Below, one piece after another: positions 12,031 to 24,778 of a DNA stretch of 64,000 bases. The stretch's first letter is position 1, and each line of letters opens with the position of its first letter. Origin of the DNA: Augochlora pura (Eukaryota > Arthropoda > Insecta > Hymenoptera > Halictidae); NCBI RefSeq assembly GCF_028453695.1, contig NC_135778.1, positions 33,903,214 to 33,967,213 on the forward strand. The letters are read 5' to 3'. Under the pieces are notes generated by a model. The model saw only the letters and a program-made list of their open reading frames with translations, had not been told where the DNA came from and did not search any database. Both the position numbers and the translations under genes were made by a program.

Positions 12031-12363
12031 TGTGCGGCAACGGTCTCCATTAGATGTCCATAAAAATCGTATTTCCTAAAGCAACGTAAAAGTTCTTGTT
12101 AATAAAGCGATTCGTTAATGAAAGACACGTTATAAATCGTTTAAAATAACAGTAAACAGTGTAGCACCAAAAGCAGCATTTCTGGCCGAATTTCGGATCT
12201 CAGAAAATATCAATGGTTCGAACTTTCCGATGGTGAGGCGGAATAGTGGGTGTTAGGGGGTGTGCGAATACTTCCGTGACTCGGTGTAGATTCAGCCCTG
12301 AGTCAACCCTCTTTCCTTGCACATCTCTCACCCTCTTTCTCTCCCTGGTTCTCCGCCTCGGTC

Positions 12364-12456
12364 TCATCTCTCTCTCTCTCTCATTCTCCCTCATTCTCTC
12401 TCTCATTCTCCCTCATTCTCTCTCTCTCTCTCTCTCTCTCGTCTCTCTCTCTCCCT
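12364..12456 (+). repeat. (CT)n compound microsatellite
   Basis: The run is made of CT dinucleotides interrupted by repeated CATTCTCCCT blocks. Open frames across it are simply Ser/Leu repeats. Confidence 0.95.
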
Positions 12457-12889
12457 CTCCCACGGACTCTCCGTCGTTGTCCTCTTTGTCGAGCACAACC
12501 GAAGCTTTCTAGGCGTCCTCTACCAGCTCGCCGGTTGTTCTCCACCCAACCTAGCGCAGCATCCGCGTTCTGGAGCTGCTCTCGCAGCTCTCGTAATCAC
12601 ATTTGACGTCGCTACGTTTTTGTTTCAGAGCTGTACGTGACGCTTCCGCCCGTGAGGGCTCTTGGCTAAACACGCGAGCGAGCAAAAAAGAAAACCCCTG
12701 GAAAAGGGAACTGGAAGGCGGAGAATGGCGATGACAAAGGGGCCGGGGGCGCACGGCGGAAGATCGAGGAATCGAGGCGAGCCTCGAGATCTTCTCGATC
12801 CTTTTCCACGGAATTTTTTAGCCGTAGCTCCAACGGCTTAATCGTGGCCGGCTACGGCGACCCAGCGATCCTTTTTCCCCAACGAAACT

Positions 12890-13400
12890 TCGGATCCTTC
12901 CATCGTGCGATTTCATCCCGCGTTTTCGGAAATAATTCGATACTGTTCGTGAATTTTTTCAGCAACGAAACGTCCGATTGCCGATTTTTCTGCGGACGAT
13001 CAAACGCGAACTTGAAATGCTACTTATTCCGCGATCTACAATCTTAAGGTCAACTTCGACATTTTCTTTATAAAGGAACTACGAAACCGATTGTTATACG
13101 ACATCGGCGTGCGTTTTTATTCCTGCTTTGACTATGGTCATGAATTTTCCGGACCGTGGAAAACTGAAATTCAGATCGCTGCGAGCGGTGAAATGCAACC
13201 CTTAAAACGTCATTTATTGTACGATCTACGATTTTATGGACACTTTGCGATTTTTCTGTTATCGCGATTCTAGACTGTTCGTTATGGGAGTTTAGTATGC
13301 ATTTGTCTTTATGTTTCAAGTATACCCGTGAACTTTTGTAGCAAAAAAAAAAAACAAAACTGAGATTGTTATCCTGAATAATATCGCCGACCTCCATCCT
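12890..13400 (+). repeat. Forward array of the ~190-bp degenerate repeat
   Basis: CGATCTACAATCTT near 13032 recurs as CGATCTACGATTTT near 13222. A segment around GATTGTTATACGAC near 13088 has a counterpart around TTCGTTATGGGAG near 13278. Both offsets are close to 190 bp. About three units are readable. The array is followed, after a short spacer, by copies in the opposite orientation at 13435-13790. Confidence 0.65.
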
Positions 13401-13434
13401 AAAATAGCAGATTTGAAAATAAGTGATCTTTTAA

Positions 13435-13790
13435 GGGTATACTTAATCGCTAACAACGATCAGTATTTTAGTTTGACGTGATCCAAAAAATTCACAGAAA
13501 TAGTCGAAACATGAATAAATATGCACGCTAAAGTGGCGTTAAAAAAGCTTTCGAATGGCCATCATAAAAAAATCACAAAATCGACCCAGAATAATAGATC
13601 GCATGATACATAATATTTCCAAAGGTATACCCGATTGCTAATGGCGATCAAAATTTCCCGGTATCGTGATCCAAAAAAATTCATGAATACAGTCGAAACA
13701 TGTAGAAAACTGCACGCTTAAGTTCTGTGACAAAATCGTTCGGATCGTCGGTGTGAAAAAATCGTAAAATTCCCTCAAATATGACAAGGC
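13435..13790 (-). repeat. Inverted array of the same ~190-bp repeat
   Basis: Two units on the plus strand repeat at an offset near 189 bp: GGTATACTTAATCGCTAACA near 13437 and GGTATACCCGATTGCTAATG near 13625, each followed by GTGATCCAAAAAA, ATTCA and AGTCGAAACATG. The reverse complement (GTGCATATTTATTCATGTTT and onward to GGGTATACCCTTAA-like text) aligns with 13107-13210 of the forward array. Together they make a head-to-head arrangement centred near 13.42 kb. Confidence 0.65.
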
Positions 13791-13799
13791 AATCGGTCG

Positions 13800-15400
13800 A
13801 GTAGATTAAACCGAAATAAAAACTGATCGATGAAATGTTTTCGAAGGGTTGTCGATGGAAGTCCCGGGGTGCGAGGACTGCGCGGTCCGTACCTGGTTTC
13901 GTTGGATGACAGCAGAGGAGTAGGGGGGTCGATCGCGTCGAGGGAGGGGTAGCGAGAAGGCGAACGCTTATCAGGGGTGGAGAATTGTCATAGAGGCGGG
14001 GGTGGTCGGGCTCGGGGTTGATTTTGCGAGAGCTCGGAGCGATAGCTCGACCCGAATGTGTGCCTGCACGTATCTGTGCGTGCGTACACGAAAAATCAAT
14101 CGGTACGTTCGACGCACCGAGCCTGTGCTGATAGCTATGATTCGAGAGATGTGAATGCCAAACGAAATTCCTTGTTGTCCGTTCGCGCCGATAAACTACA
14201 AATAATAAATCAGCCCCGGACACCGAAACGATCATCCTATTCGCGTTCCGCTATCCTAATCCGAAGAACTAAACACGGCGGAGCTGTTCGGGTAGCGAGG
14301 ATGGATTTTTAAGACGCCACCCGGTAGAATTAGTGTTTCAACATTGGCGGCGGGGTGATGGTCGCCAAGCCTCCATTAAAAAGTTGTTAAACGCAGCCTG
14401 ACGGCGCCCTGCGGCAAATTGGAACCCCATCATAAGTCTTCATGGTATATAATGTATATGGCTGTTAGAGCAAGCCATCTACAAGATAGCGATATCGAAG
14501 TAATTAAGTATTCGATGAAGATATTTTGATCGACCGTATGCGAGGAAATTGGCGGTGGCCAATCGGACGTGCACGTCCACCGAAAAATCTCGCATGATCG
14601 ATTATGGCCGCCGGAAATTCCGTCAAACTGTCACTGAAACGGCCGACAAAAATTCGCTGTTCTCTATCTTTATTAATGAACACCGTAATTATTGTCGCTA
14701 CCATTGTAGGTACATTCTCATATGTGCAATTAAGATTATAATTAACGAAAATATATTTCTTTTTTATAATGCGCTTTTGCGATTCAATTACGGAAGAATG
14801 TATAATATTCTTTCACACGTACATATATATATATATATTCTTGCAACTTTCTGATCGTTTCAAAAATTTGAAATTCGATCGAAAACATGTTCGGCGACGA
14901 AAGATCGAATATTTTGGCTTCGACGATATTTTGTGATTTAATTATGGTATCTCCGCCCCACAAAAATTGCATCGATTAATTCGAAACGATGCAATTCCCA
15001 AACTTTGAGGACGTTTAATAAAAATGTCGAACATATTTTTCTAGATTTTCGATGCAACACGGTCGGAGAAAGATTCGTTTCCCAGTCCTTTAAAAAAAAA
15101 CAGATGTCCGTCGTTCGATCGAATTGTACAATGAAATTAGCTGCGAAAATGGTTTTCGACTATATCGTTGCCGATAAAAAGGCAGCGGTTTTTCCGGTTT
15201 AGCGTTCCGAAGGCCTGTGGCCCGATAAATTTGACATTTTCTCTTCCATATCTCCCGTCTCCTTCGCCGTGGTGCTTTTTCCCTGAAAAAAGAACCACGA
15301 ACAAGTTCAACGTTTTCTACGTAACGCTGACTGAAAACTCTTGGCCAAAGCAACGAGAGGTTCAAAATAAGAGAAAAAGCGCCCCCGTAAAAAGCATCGA
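13800..15400. other. Non-coding, no gene seen
   Basis: Apart from the TA run, I see no exon, RNA gene or element that can be supported. Confidence 0.35.
14819..14838. repeat. Short (TA)n microsatellite
   Basis: An uninterrupted alternating TA run near 14823-14838, directly after ACA. Confidence 0.9.
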
Positions 15401-15409
15401 AGTGGCAGA

Positions 15410-15412
<3 letters not shown>

Positions 15413-15465
<53 letters not shown>

Positions 15466-15500
15466 AGGGAGAGAGGGAGGGAGGGAGAGAGCGAAAGAGA
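15413..15500 (+). repeat. (GA)n microsatellite grading into GGGA repeats
   Basis: About 45 bp of GA dinucleotide is followed by GGGA/GAGG variants. GAGA-type tracts bind GAGA factor in flies, but no gene lies next to it here. Confidence 0.95.
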
Positions 15501-16799
15501 AGGGAGACAGAGAGGATGGTTTAAAAGTACGTGGAATGGAAGAGGTGTGCGAAGAATATACGGTCACTGCTGTAAAATATAAACCCCAGCATAGTCAACA
15601 GCGTATCGAAGCCTATTTATTACTGTCGTTTCGATATTCCATCGGACGATAGTCCGGCAGTGCAGTTCTCAATCGAATGCACGCGAATCCGAAAATCGTT
15701 TTCGAGAAAATTCATCTTGTTACAAATTCTTAACTCCGATCATTTTTTTGTGGGATTTCGACACAAGTAATGGAACACGTTTCTTTAGAAAACATAGCAC
15801 ACTGTTTCCTGAATATAATGACGAATTCCTTAAGTGCAAGAGGTGTGAAAATGACTTTCATAGTAAATCATTCTACAAGCTCTCCTAAACACGGTAACAT
15901 TTCTTTGCGACGCTGTGAACGATTATGAAACACGTTTCGCAAACATTCGAAGCGACAGGAGCTCCGTTAATATTGCCGCAGCAGCAGAACAAATTATATA
16001 AATTAATTTTAACGTAACTTAATTGATGCGCGGTGCTGATTAAAAATTCTTTGATCCGAAAGGAGCAGATTAAACGTCGTCTAGGATATATATGAACGCG
16101 CGGTTCGATTAATTTACCGGCAATTAAAATTGCTAAATACCAGAGCACTTTTCACAAGCGCTTATTTAAAGCTTAACTTCGTAGAATAGTTTTAGGGTGT
16201 TTTTACGCGGCAAAACACTCCCGAGGGTCGCCGAAATAATTATCAATGACACGTCGAAGGTGGCCGAAGATTGGTGGTCACCTGGCAAGGGCAAAAAAGT
16301 GGGGAGAGGCTGTAAAAACCGCGGTCGGTTCAAAACCACCGTGCGGCCGTTTTCCTTATGAATTCCTTTTTTTGCGAGCCCGTTTCCCTCTCCATTTTTT
16401 TTTCTGCTGCCGCGAGCGAGTTCTCCCTGTTTTTTCGCGCACGCATGGGGTCAGCTCTCCGGGTAACGAGGTTAAGGAAATATTTTAAAAATAATTGCGT
16501 TCTTACCTCGACGCGACACGCTCGGCAAGATGGCCTCCGAGTCGAAGGAGAGCCGGCGGAAAAAGCTTTATGGAACCGACCCACCTCCGTTAAGGCCTCC
16601 CACGTGTATTTAGCTCCGCGGCAGAGGCGGTGTATGTGCCTGGAAATCGATAAAAAATAGATGTAATCGAGTATTGATCCCTTTTGATCAAATTATAAAG
16701 CAAACAAGCTTGTTTTCTTGAAAATTGCAGTCTCGAAACCGTGCAAAAAGTTGAACGTTTTTATAAATTTATTATGGGGCAACGAGACGACGGACGGTC

Positions 16800-17080
16800 A
16801 GAGAACATTTTGCAGCGTGCTCGGATATGATTCGGTATTATAGATCAATTTTTGTATCACGCTCTGTTTTGCAGCTCTTTTTACATTTCACTTGTTTCGA
16901 GCTCTTGATAAAATCGATTATTAATTCCGTCGAAAGCTAGACGTTTCCAGGAATTTATAATAGAAAATCGAGACGATGTGAAAATAAAAATAAAACAATT
17001 TGCAGCGCGTTGAGACACGATTCCACGTTGTGTGCAAATTTTTGTAGCGAGCTACGTCTGATAGTTTCTGTACCAAACAA
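16800..17080 (+). repeat. Possible further copies of the ~190-bp repeat
   Basis: TTTGCAGCGTGCTCGGATA near 16808 recurs as TTTGCAGCGCGTTGAGACA near 16998. Each is followed about 40 bp later by a TTTTTGTA segment (ATCAATTTTTGTATCACG and GCAAATTTTTGTAGCGAG). The offset is about 190 bp, the same as in the other arrays. Confidence 0.45.
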
Positions 17081-17129
17081 TGTTCACCAATCCATTGACC
17101 ATCACGGATTCGAGACTTCAAAAATCAAG

Positions 17130-19660
17130 CTCGACTCGTTTTCCAACAATTGTTCGGAGATGTTCAAACGGTAACAATGTTGCAAAGTAATTATCGTTAC
17201 ACTCGAGGGACTCTGTAGAATCGAACCCCATAAAATACACTTTCGCAGCATTCCTATCAAAATCGCAAAAAATTGGCGAACCCGAAATCTCGATTTCGAA
17301 TCGAAAACCTGTTCGAACCAACTTGGAACTGTTCGGAACCTCGACAATGTTACGAAAAGGTGTGCCACCGTGTACGAGAGACCCCGTACAATCGTTGCAA
17401 GTAAAAAGAGCATTCAGAACCGGCGTGTTCTCATTTACGTTTGCCATTACAGCGACACTGATACAGTACACAGCAAAACACCTGACCTCAGATGAAAAAG
17501 AGAAAAAAAAAAAGAGAACAAATTGCCGGAGCCCAGAACAAAATGGCCTCGCTTGCAGCAGTATCGTTTTCAAGAGAATTCAATTTCAGAATCCGCTGGC
17601 TATGACTGAAAGCTTAGCTACACTGTCATTCCCGGTTTACGAGCACCGAGGCCGACCATAAAATCCCGAGTCTTCGAAACCTTTTTTTTTTTCGAAAATA
17701 TTTGTTCTGTCGGCGGGAGCGCGGAATTGCTGATCCGGCCATTTGTCGCCGGTGTTACCGGTGCATTACGGATCGGTGGATCGGGCCAGAAATCGGCCAG
17801 AAATCAAAACGCGTCCCGCGCACCGGTGCCGGCTCGATTAACAGTATTTTTGTTTTCGTTCGACAGCAGCCGGTCGATCGAGGTGTGTCGTATTTGACGC
17901 ATGAAAATGGCCCAAAGGGATGCGCCAGCCATGATCGACGCTCCATCCGATCGGAGACTACCGAAACTGGCCGTCAAATAATATATTCATAGCTTCCGGA
18001 TGGTTGAACACGACTCTCGGAATCCCCTGCTCTTGCTTTGCAAAGGTAACTACCTTTCGACCCCACCACCCTCCCCGCCAACCGACCAAATCGGCTGTTG
18101 AATAATTATCGAAAATACACCGACTGACTCCTTTTTCCGTCGAAGCGGTTCCCTGTATCAGCCTAACGCGAATCGTACGTGCCATTTAAAAAGGAACCTG
18201 ATCACACTATTCGTTGCCGGCGAGAAATCGAATCCCTTAAGCTACCACTTTCTCGTGACGCAATTGCGAAGCATATGGAAACGATTCTTCTGGGAAATTA
18301 CGTTACAGAGTCTCCCCTATCCGAACATAATCGTTATCGAAACGTTACATCCATTTGAATAATTATAAATTTGATCAGAAGTGCTAATCATTTTGCGATT
18401 CAACTGTGACAATCATGTCAATGTAACTTGCGCGAGATTACTCTAAAAACTCTCCGAAAACTTGATAACATAAATTTATCGACGACTAATGTATTAATTT
18501 TCAGCTAAACCTTTTTTTCGAAATAGACTCGAACCGGAATAATCTTTCAGTTGGATCACGCCGAACCCAGCCACGATTAGAAGATTAATTTAGTCCCAGA
18601 TGCGGCTAAGAATAAAAATTTGCGAAAACGTTGCGGACGGTTGGCGGTAGGCCGAAAAAACCGGAATGAACCGACGAATCTTTTATCTCCATCCGCAGCG
18701 GGCTATTCAAAATCGAATCAATAACAATGAGTGGAACTACTGACGCGGAAGTTAGATCGCGATTGAGTTTTCTACTCGATTACAACGAGCGGGACCTCCT
18801 ATCGCGATCTATGGATGAACGGTTTACCACCCAGGGAATCCATTTTGGCCGCGGCAGGCTGATCGTTTTTCAATTCGCGAAATCCCCTCAATGTCTCTGG
18901 CGTCAATGAAAATCCTGTTAATTAGACGCTTATGACTATACACCCTAATTCGGCTTGAACCTATACTGCCGAATTTTCTACTCGGAGATAACAACAATTA
19001 ACGAGGATCGACATTCTTCCGCAGCGTTAAACGTTACGATTTTATCTTGACTCTACTAATTGATTAATTACATTACTGTAATTTCGATCTTGAATTCGGA
19101 TTCCGCGCGAGAAGCAACCGCGGTCAGTTCGACTTTCGAATACAGCGAACAGCTGATATACTGAATTAAATTAATAAAAAAAATCTATTATCGATATTGT
19201 CGCTTTCGTAACATTTACAAATCAAATACTGAAACGTTGCTTCCTCTGCGGATTTGTAAAACGGACGACAGAAGTTAGAAAAACAGGCGAAGTTGCGGGG
19301 GATGATTAGGCGTGTCCAGCATCCCGAAAATCCGAGGGCCCATTTTTCGAGTCCGTGGAGGTTGCGACACGCAAGAAAGCCGTCCACGATTAACGTTTCC
19401 GCGTTCACGTTCCCGAAAAAAACGAGAACGCGATGCAAAAAGGAAATAGACAAAGGAAAAAGAGAGAACCGTGCCGGAGACGGTACGGAGGTGCAAGACG
19501 AGGCCGTGCGCGACGGGGAGGAGGGAAAAGTGTACGAAAATGGGTGTAGAGAAGAAAACAGAAAATTGGACAGCATGTGTGCAAGGACCAAAGAGTCAAA
19601 GAGAAAAACAGAAAACGGTGTAGGAGAGCGAAGGGGGTGAAAGTAGCGAAAGAGGGTGTG
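17130..19660. other. Non-coding, no gene seen
   Basis: Many medium open frames overlap on both strands but none has domain signatures or convincing exon borders. Confidence 0.35.
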
Positions 19661-19678
19661 CACGGGGGTGTGTGCGAA

Positions 19679-19692
19679 GGGGGGGGGGGGGA
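19679..19692 (+). repeat. Poly-G tract within purine-rich DNA
   Basis: About a dozen consecutive G sit inside a G/A-rich stretch from roughly 19490 to 19895 that ends in a GA run (about 19873-19892). The strand asymmetry (purines on the plus strand) extends over about 400 bp. Confidence 0.9.
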
Positions 19693-19861
19693 GCGAAGGG
19701 TAGGGTGTGTGCGGGGGCGGAGATGCTCGTGGAACAGGAAAAGAGAACGAAAGAGAGAATGGTACGTGTGTTCGGAGGGAAAACCGACGGAGAGACCAGG
19801 TTAAGGGTGGAACAGAGAGCAAAATAGGGGTTGAGAGGGACGTGGAGGGATAGGGGGAGGG

Positions 19862-19894
<33 letters not shown>

Positions 19895-19899
19895 CGAGG

Positions 19900-22800
19900 T
19901 ACACGGATGGGTCTCCGGTTGCCATGACGACTACCGTCGCCTAAAGCTATGCTTTTATTGATTCCAAGCCACAAACAATGTACAGGAGTGAATGTTTCGC
20001 TCTGTTCTCTCTCTATCCGTCTGAATAGCGAGGTATTAACGTGCCCCGAAATGCCGATATCCGTGGGCACGTGCCCCAGAAAACCGGGGTCACTGTGGGA
20101 GTCCTTGGACTCGGACCATAGGAACTTTGCATCAAGTGTCGACAAGTTTTTCCAATTCTAAATTCAGAAAAATCCTGACCCAAAATCGAGAAATATAGCA
20201 CTGCAAGTTGGATTTAACGGTTGCTGAAATGATCTCGGTGTGAAGTGCATTACCAATCATGGTTACCAGAGTTAAGGAGTGCAGAGTACAATATACTTGG
20301 AGCTAGCAGTGTAAAGAAACCAGTCTTTAATATCTTCTGAAAGTTAGAAGAGAGAGGATTTGTAGTAGTATAAAAGCTAACTCTAGGAATTAATTCTGGA
20401 ATTTTTGACTCCATCACCTAGCTCAAATCAAATCTACTCTTATAGAGGCTGGAGCATAACTTTAGGGCCAGTGTCATTGTTATTAAAAATTGTAAATAAC
20501 ACATTTTTACCCCTTTTAGAAATTGAAACGAGATTCCAGTCTGAGAGCTAACTCCTGGATTTAGTTCTGGACTTTGAAACTTCTAAACATAATCCTGTTC
20601 TGTCAAGTCTATGACTAAAGTCTGAGACAAATACTATGGAGAATAGGAATGAGAAACAACCTATTTGTTGTGCCTTCTGAAAGTTTAAAGAGTATTTGTA
20701 GTCCTCAAGTAGCTGAGCAATTATGCCATAATTATTATGCAGAAGACATCCTCCTTTTCAGTATCAATTTTCTCAGTAATGGTCCACAATGAACTACCAT
20801 TTGTTCATCAAAGTTGTATCAATAGTATTTCAAGCTTCTATTCAAAAATTCAAAAACTCAGTCATCAATATCTCTAAAAGCAACCAATAGAATGTTTCTG
20901 TAAAATCAAGGGGGTGTTTCAGTATACCAATCGAAATTTTAATAACTGTCCTATACATATACTCAAAATCTTCTCCTGCTGATCATTTTATCTAAAAACG
21001 ACCAGATAAAATATTTTCATAAAACGGAAAAGATGAGGGGATAGTTCTTAACGAACTTTCTTACCTACGTCCAAAATTCAAACGCCGCATAACCCGCTCA
21101 AGAAGATATCAGAGCTTTGAGCAACTCCTCGAATACGCAAGCTCCCCGAAAAACGTCGATAAGCACGCGATTTCCCCGTTAGGTCCAAAACACCATCGGA
21201 ATCACCAACGGGGAAAATTGGACCACGGTGCTAGCCCACGAGTGTCAACCATCAGCTGATTCAACTCCTAAATCAAGGTAAATTTATGCTTAATCATCGC
21301 CATTAATCATTATCATTCCAAGTGCTCAAATTTCGTTGAAATCGATGTGGAACTCGAGTTCGGCGGCTCTGCGACACTAGGTTAACCTAACCTAACTCGG
21401 AGAGGGTGCGAGGGACCTACCCCATCTCCAGATCGCGCTCCGATAGTCGCGGGCGGTGAGCTTTCGAAGACAAAGAACGCGCGCTATTTAAAAGCGCATT
21501 TGCAAACTCGGTGTCCGGTTTCGAGATATTCAATTTCTTTTGGAGAATACGCTCTTTGGGGAGTAAAAACGTTTCCTTTAGAGTACGGTGTAATTTAAAA
21601 GTATTTTTAAATGTAGAATCGCGGACAAAAGATTTTCTTCAGTTTCCAGACTAATTTAAATCGACTACGCTGCTTAAGATTAAAATGAAGCATTCGTTGT
21701 ACTTAATATAGCTCATATTTTTGTACACCTTATGCTTTCCACTTTATATTTGTAGTTGGAACTTCAATGCAAAACGCAAAACAAAATAAAGTATCGTCTT
21801 TTTTAGTCTCTAGGCTAATTTAAAGTCTATGTATATTTTTGCATTTATAAGTAAAACTTCGATTAGACAATTAAACAAAATAGAATAAAATGTATTCGCG
21901 ACTGAAAAATCTACATCGGTAAAAATAAGATCTGCTCTACTATAATCCGAATGGTCGATCAACATACCCAAAAAATCTGGAGCGGTCACAGATCCCCTGT
22001 AAGGCGACACAGGTACATATGGGCTCTCCCGTTGAATGGACCAAATGATATAAATTATTTATAGATTTCGACACCAACGAGAAGAAGGGGGCGAATCGAG
22101 GGTGTTCTGTTCAAGCTAGGGAGTGCATGCAGCACCCGGGGGGTCCACTTGCACCGAAAGCCCCTCGGGGCACCCTCAACATATGCATTCCCCACTCGAC
22201 CACCGTAAGCCTATAGAAAATTGATTCGTAAGTACCTCGGATTCCTGTCTGTCCTCTGTTTTGTTTTTTAACACCTATCTACGATTGCTCCCTGTACACA
22301 CTTCATAGTGTCGACCCTCGGCTTCCTGATTTCGGGTTACTACTGACCCATACGCTGGCTGCATTTGTCTTCTCTTCTTTCCCTTCTACTGGAAGAATCA
22401 ACGCGGATAGAAAATGTTCCGTTAATTTTGTTGCTGACAAGAAATGTAACGAAACATTTGTTCACTCTTTTGCAAATGCATTGTTGAGGAGCTTTGTTTG
22501 GAATTCTTGAAAATACTTCTTGGAAGTATAGCGAAGTCGGGTAAGCGATGTGTGGCAAATTCGAAGACGGGCCCAGTGCCGTACTTCGCCCCCCGGGTCC
22601 AATCTAAATCAATGGGCTTGTGGGTAATCGCATAATAATTACTGGGACTCCCTTTACCGCCCATCTGTCGCTAGCTGAGGGGGGTGTTCAGTCCGTGGAA
22701 GTGGTAATAGGCACTGGTACGGCAACATAGTCGATGAACATGTCCCAGCAGGTCCTATTGTTACCGTGCACAGCAAGAAATATCAAGCGGTGTCATTCGA

Positions 22801-22900
22801 CAGTCGTTGCCACCCTCTGCGTCGCCGCCTTATGTTTCACCCTAGAATTTTATTGTATAACGTTAAACATTTTGCAAAATTAGAAATATTAAACGGCTTG
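19900..22900. other. Non-coding upstream of the MCFD2-like gene
   Basis: No supported exon. Imperfect internal repeats occur: AGCTAACTC...GATTTAGTTCTGGA-like text near 20372 and 20544, and a ~105-bp repeat pair around 20865 and 20970. The MCFD2 promoter and first non-coding exon probably lie in 22.5-22.85 kb, but I could not fix them. Confidence 0.35.
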
Positions 22901-22924
22901 ACATTCATTGTTTCAGATATACAA

Positions 22925-23810
22925 ATGATAACTATAATTTTAATGGTGCTGTACGCGGGGTTTTCTAATGGGCTTCGCGGTCCTCATCATCCCCGCAGCA
23001 CCGTCTCCCATCATCATTACGCTCCGCAAAAGGATGTTAAAATTACACAAGATACGAACCTCTTGCAGGACGCAACGTTAGTTTGACATTTTTTATTTTA
23101 ATTAATTTTAGAAATTATATTTTTGGATTGACAATTATTGTAACCTTATAATTGTAGTCATTTGAAGGAGGACATGGGAGACGTGGCAGATCAATTGGAC
23201 TTTTCAAATATGACTGAACAGGAAATAGAATTCCATTATTTCAAGTATGTTCTTACACCGACGAACGTAACTTACTTTTTAGAATTATTATTTCATAAAG
23301 CTAAAAAAACTTCATAATCAAAAAATGGTATTAGGATCAACGTTTTATTAACATTAATTTAATTAATTCCTATTACTTATAGAGTCCACGATGTCGACAA
23401 CAATGCAAAATTGGATGGACTAGAAATTCTGCATGCTATTCAACACACATTTCATGAAAACAAATTATCTGAAGCTGAACAGAGAAGTTTGAGCGAAGAG
23501 ACGAGACAAATATTGAAAGATGATCTACCAGATATTATTGGTATGTAAATTAAAAAAAAGATACTAAGTTGCAAATAATACTGAAAAGTAATTGTAAATT
23601 TTAAGTAAATATTTATGGATATAATATGTATCAAAAAATTGATACTAACATTTTTCTGTATATTCTAATGAAGAATTAGTAGACAGAGTGTTCAAAGAAG
23701 ACGATTTGGATAATGATGGGTACCTTGGATACATTGAATACGTTCTAGGAAGACAAAGGGATCACATCGCACAAACAAAGAGGGATGACAATCTTCGAAT
23801 TAGAAAATAA
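22925..23810 (+). CDS. MCFD2: MCFD2-like EF-hand secretory protein
   Basis: MCFD2 is the soluble EF-hand partner of the lectin LMAN1/ERGIC-53 and helps export glycoprotein cargo from the ER. Four coding exons: 22925-23076, 23158-23244, 23383-23540, 23674-23810; the lengths sum to 177 codons plus stop and all phases match. The exon carrying the start begins at 22917 after TTGTTTCAG, so the 5' UTR is spliced. Residues 1-19 form a hydrophobic signal peptide. A His-rich segment (HHPRSTVSHHHY) follows. Two canonical 12-residue Ca-binding loops are visible: DVDNNAKLDGLE (83-94) and DLDNDGYLGYIE (143-154). Human MCFD2 is 146 aa, so this protein is longer, partly in a charged C-terminal tail (YVLGRQRDHIAQTKRDDNLR). 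It is convergent with NO66. Another two-EF-hand secreted protein cannot be fully excluded, but spacing and layout fit MCFD2 best. Confidence 0.88.
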
Positions 23811-24169
23811 AATTAAAAAGAAGCAAATCCTAATCAATGATCAAAATCAACATTCTACGATCATTCAGGAGTTGCTGAATTGCTATTTTATATCAATGGA
23901 ATCTATATAGTACATTAAACACTCGCCTAATTAGTCTAACTAGAACCATGAAATTCAAGTCGCAAGTAATTGCGCAATTTTTATAGTTTCAACTTATATG
24001 GCCACTGCAGGGTTAAAGAATATTTTCAACATAAATAAGCCCTGCAGCATAGACTAACAAAAATTTCTATCTAACTCAAAATATTTTTTCTCTGATAAAA
24101 AGATATATGAAATCTATTGTGACAATTTTAATATTTAATTTAATCGTACAAATTAATTAATATTTAAAA

Positions 24170-24313
24170 TACACATGTAAGTCCGATCAGAAATTTGAGA
24201 TCAAAAATCACTACAATTCATTAGACAATAATTATATATTTGTGAATCTAAGAATGAATGAAAAAAGCATTTTCTTTAAAATCAGTGATCCCAAATTTAT
24301 GAACGGCTGTGTA
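24170..24313 (+). mobile_element. Small MITE with Tc1-like inverted ends
   Basis: The left end (TACACATG...CAGAAATTTGAGATCA) and the reverse complement of the right end (TACACAGCCGTTCATAAATT, then TGGGATCACTG) match over about 28 bp with mismatches. The AAATTTGGGATCAC core is typical of Tc1-family ends. It is 144 bp long with no coding capacity, and lies 360 bp beyond the MCFD2 stop, probably in its 3' UTR or just downstream. Confidence 0.6.
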
Positions 24314-24769
24314 TATACCAAGATCATGCGAACATCGAGACTATGAGAAAGTTACTAATTATACTTTCGATAAAATCATAAATTTTTCAGATTTAGTTTT
24401 ATACATAAAATATGAATATTTAGGCCTAAAGCACGCTAATAATTTATGGTGTCTACTTAGAAACCATAATTGCAATTTCCTATGTATTAAAGATAATTAT
24501 TTTACGATAATTTACATTTTTTTTGTGACTATTAAACATTCACAAAGGATATTTATTTAATTATCCTTATAGGATAATCACTTCTTATTCTTTTACGAAT
24601 ATATAATATTTACACTGATTAGTGACTATAGCTATATTATTAAATAAAATTAACTACCATTGTTTATACACTTTATAGCTCTTAGTTAACTTATTTAAGG
24701 ATTAAATTAATCTTGTTTACACTTATTTCTAGAAATAAATGTACAACAAACATATAAAACGTTTCGATG

Positions 24770-24775
24770 AATAAA
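24770..24775 (+). terminator. Poly(A) signal AATAAA, plus strand
   Basis: A canonical signal about 960 bp after the MCFD2 stop. A nearer AATAAA (23806-23811) overlaps the stop codon itself and may be used instead. It lies 3 bp from the NO66 signal on the other strand. Confidence 0.4.
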
Positions 24776-24778
24776 TCT

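Noticed and set aside
21382..21400. TTAACCTAACCTAACTC, like the insect telomere repeat (TTAGG)n
   Set aside because: Fewer than three units; compatible with chance in 64 kb.
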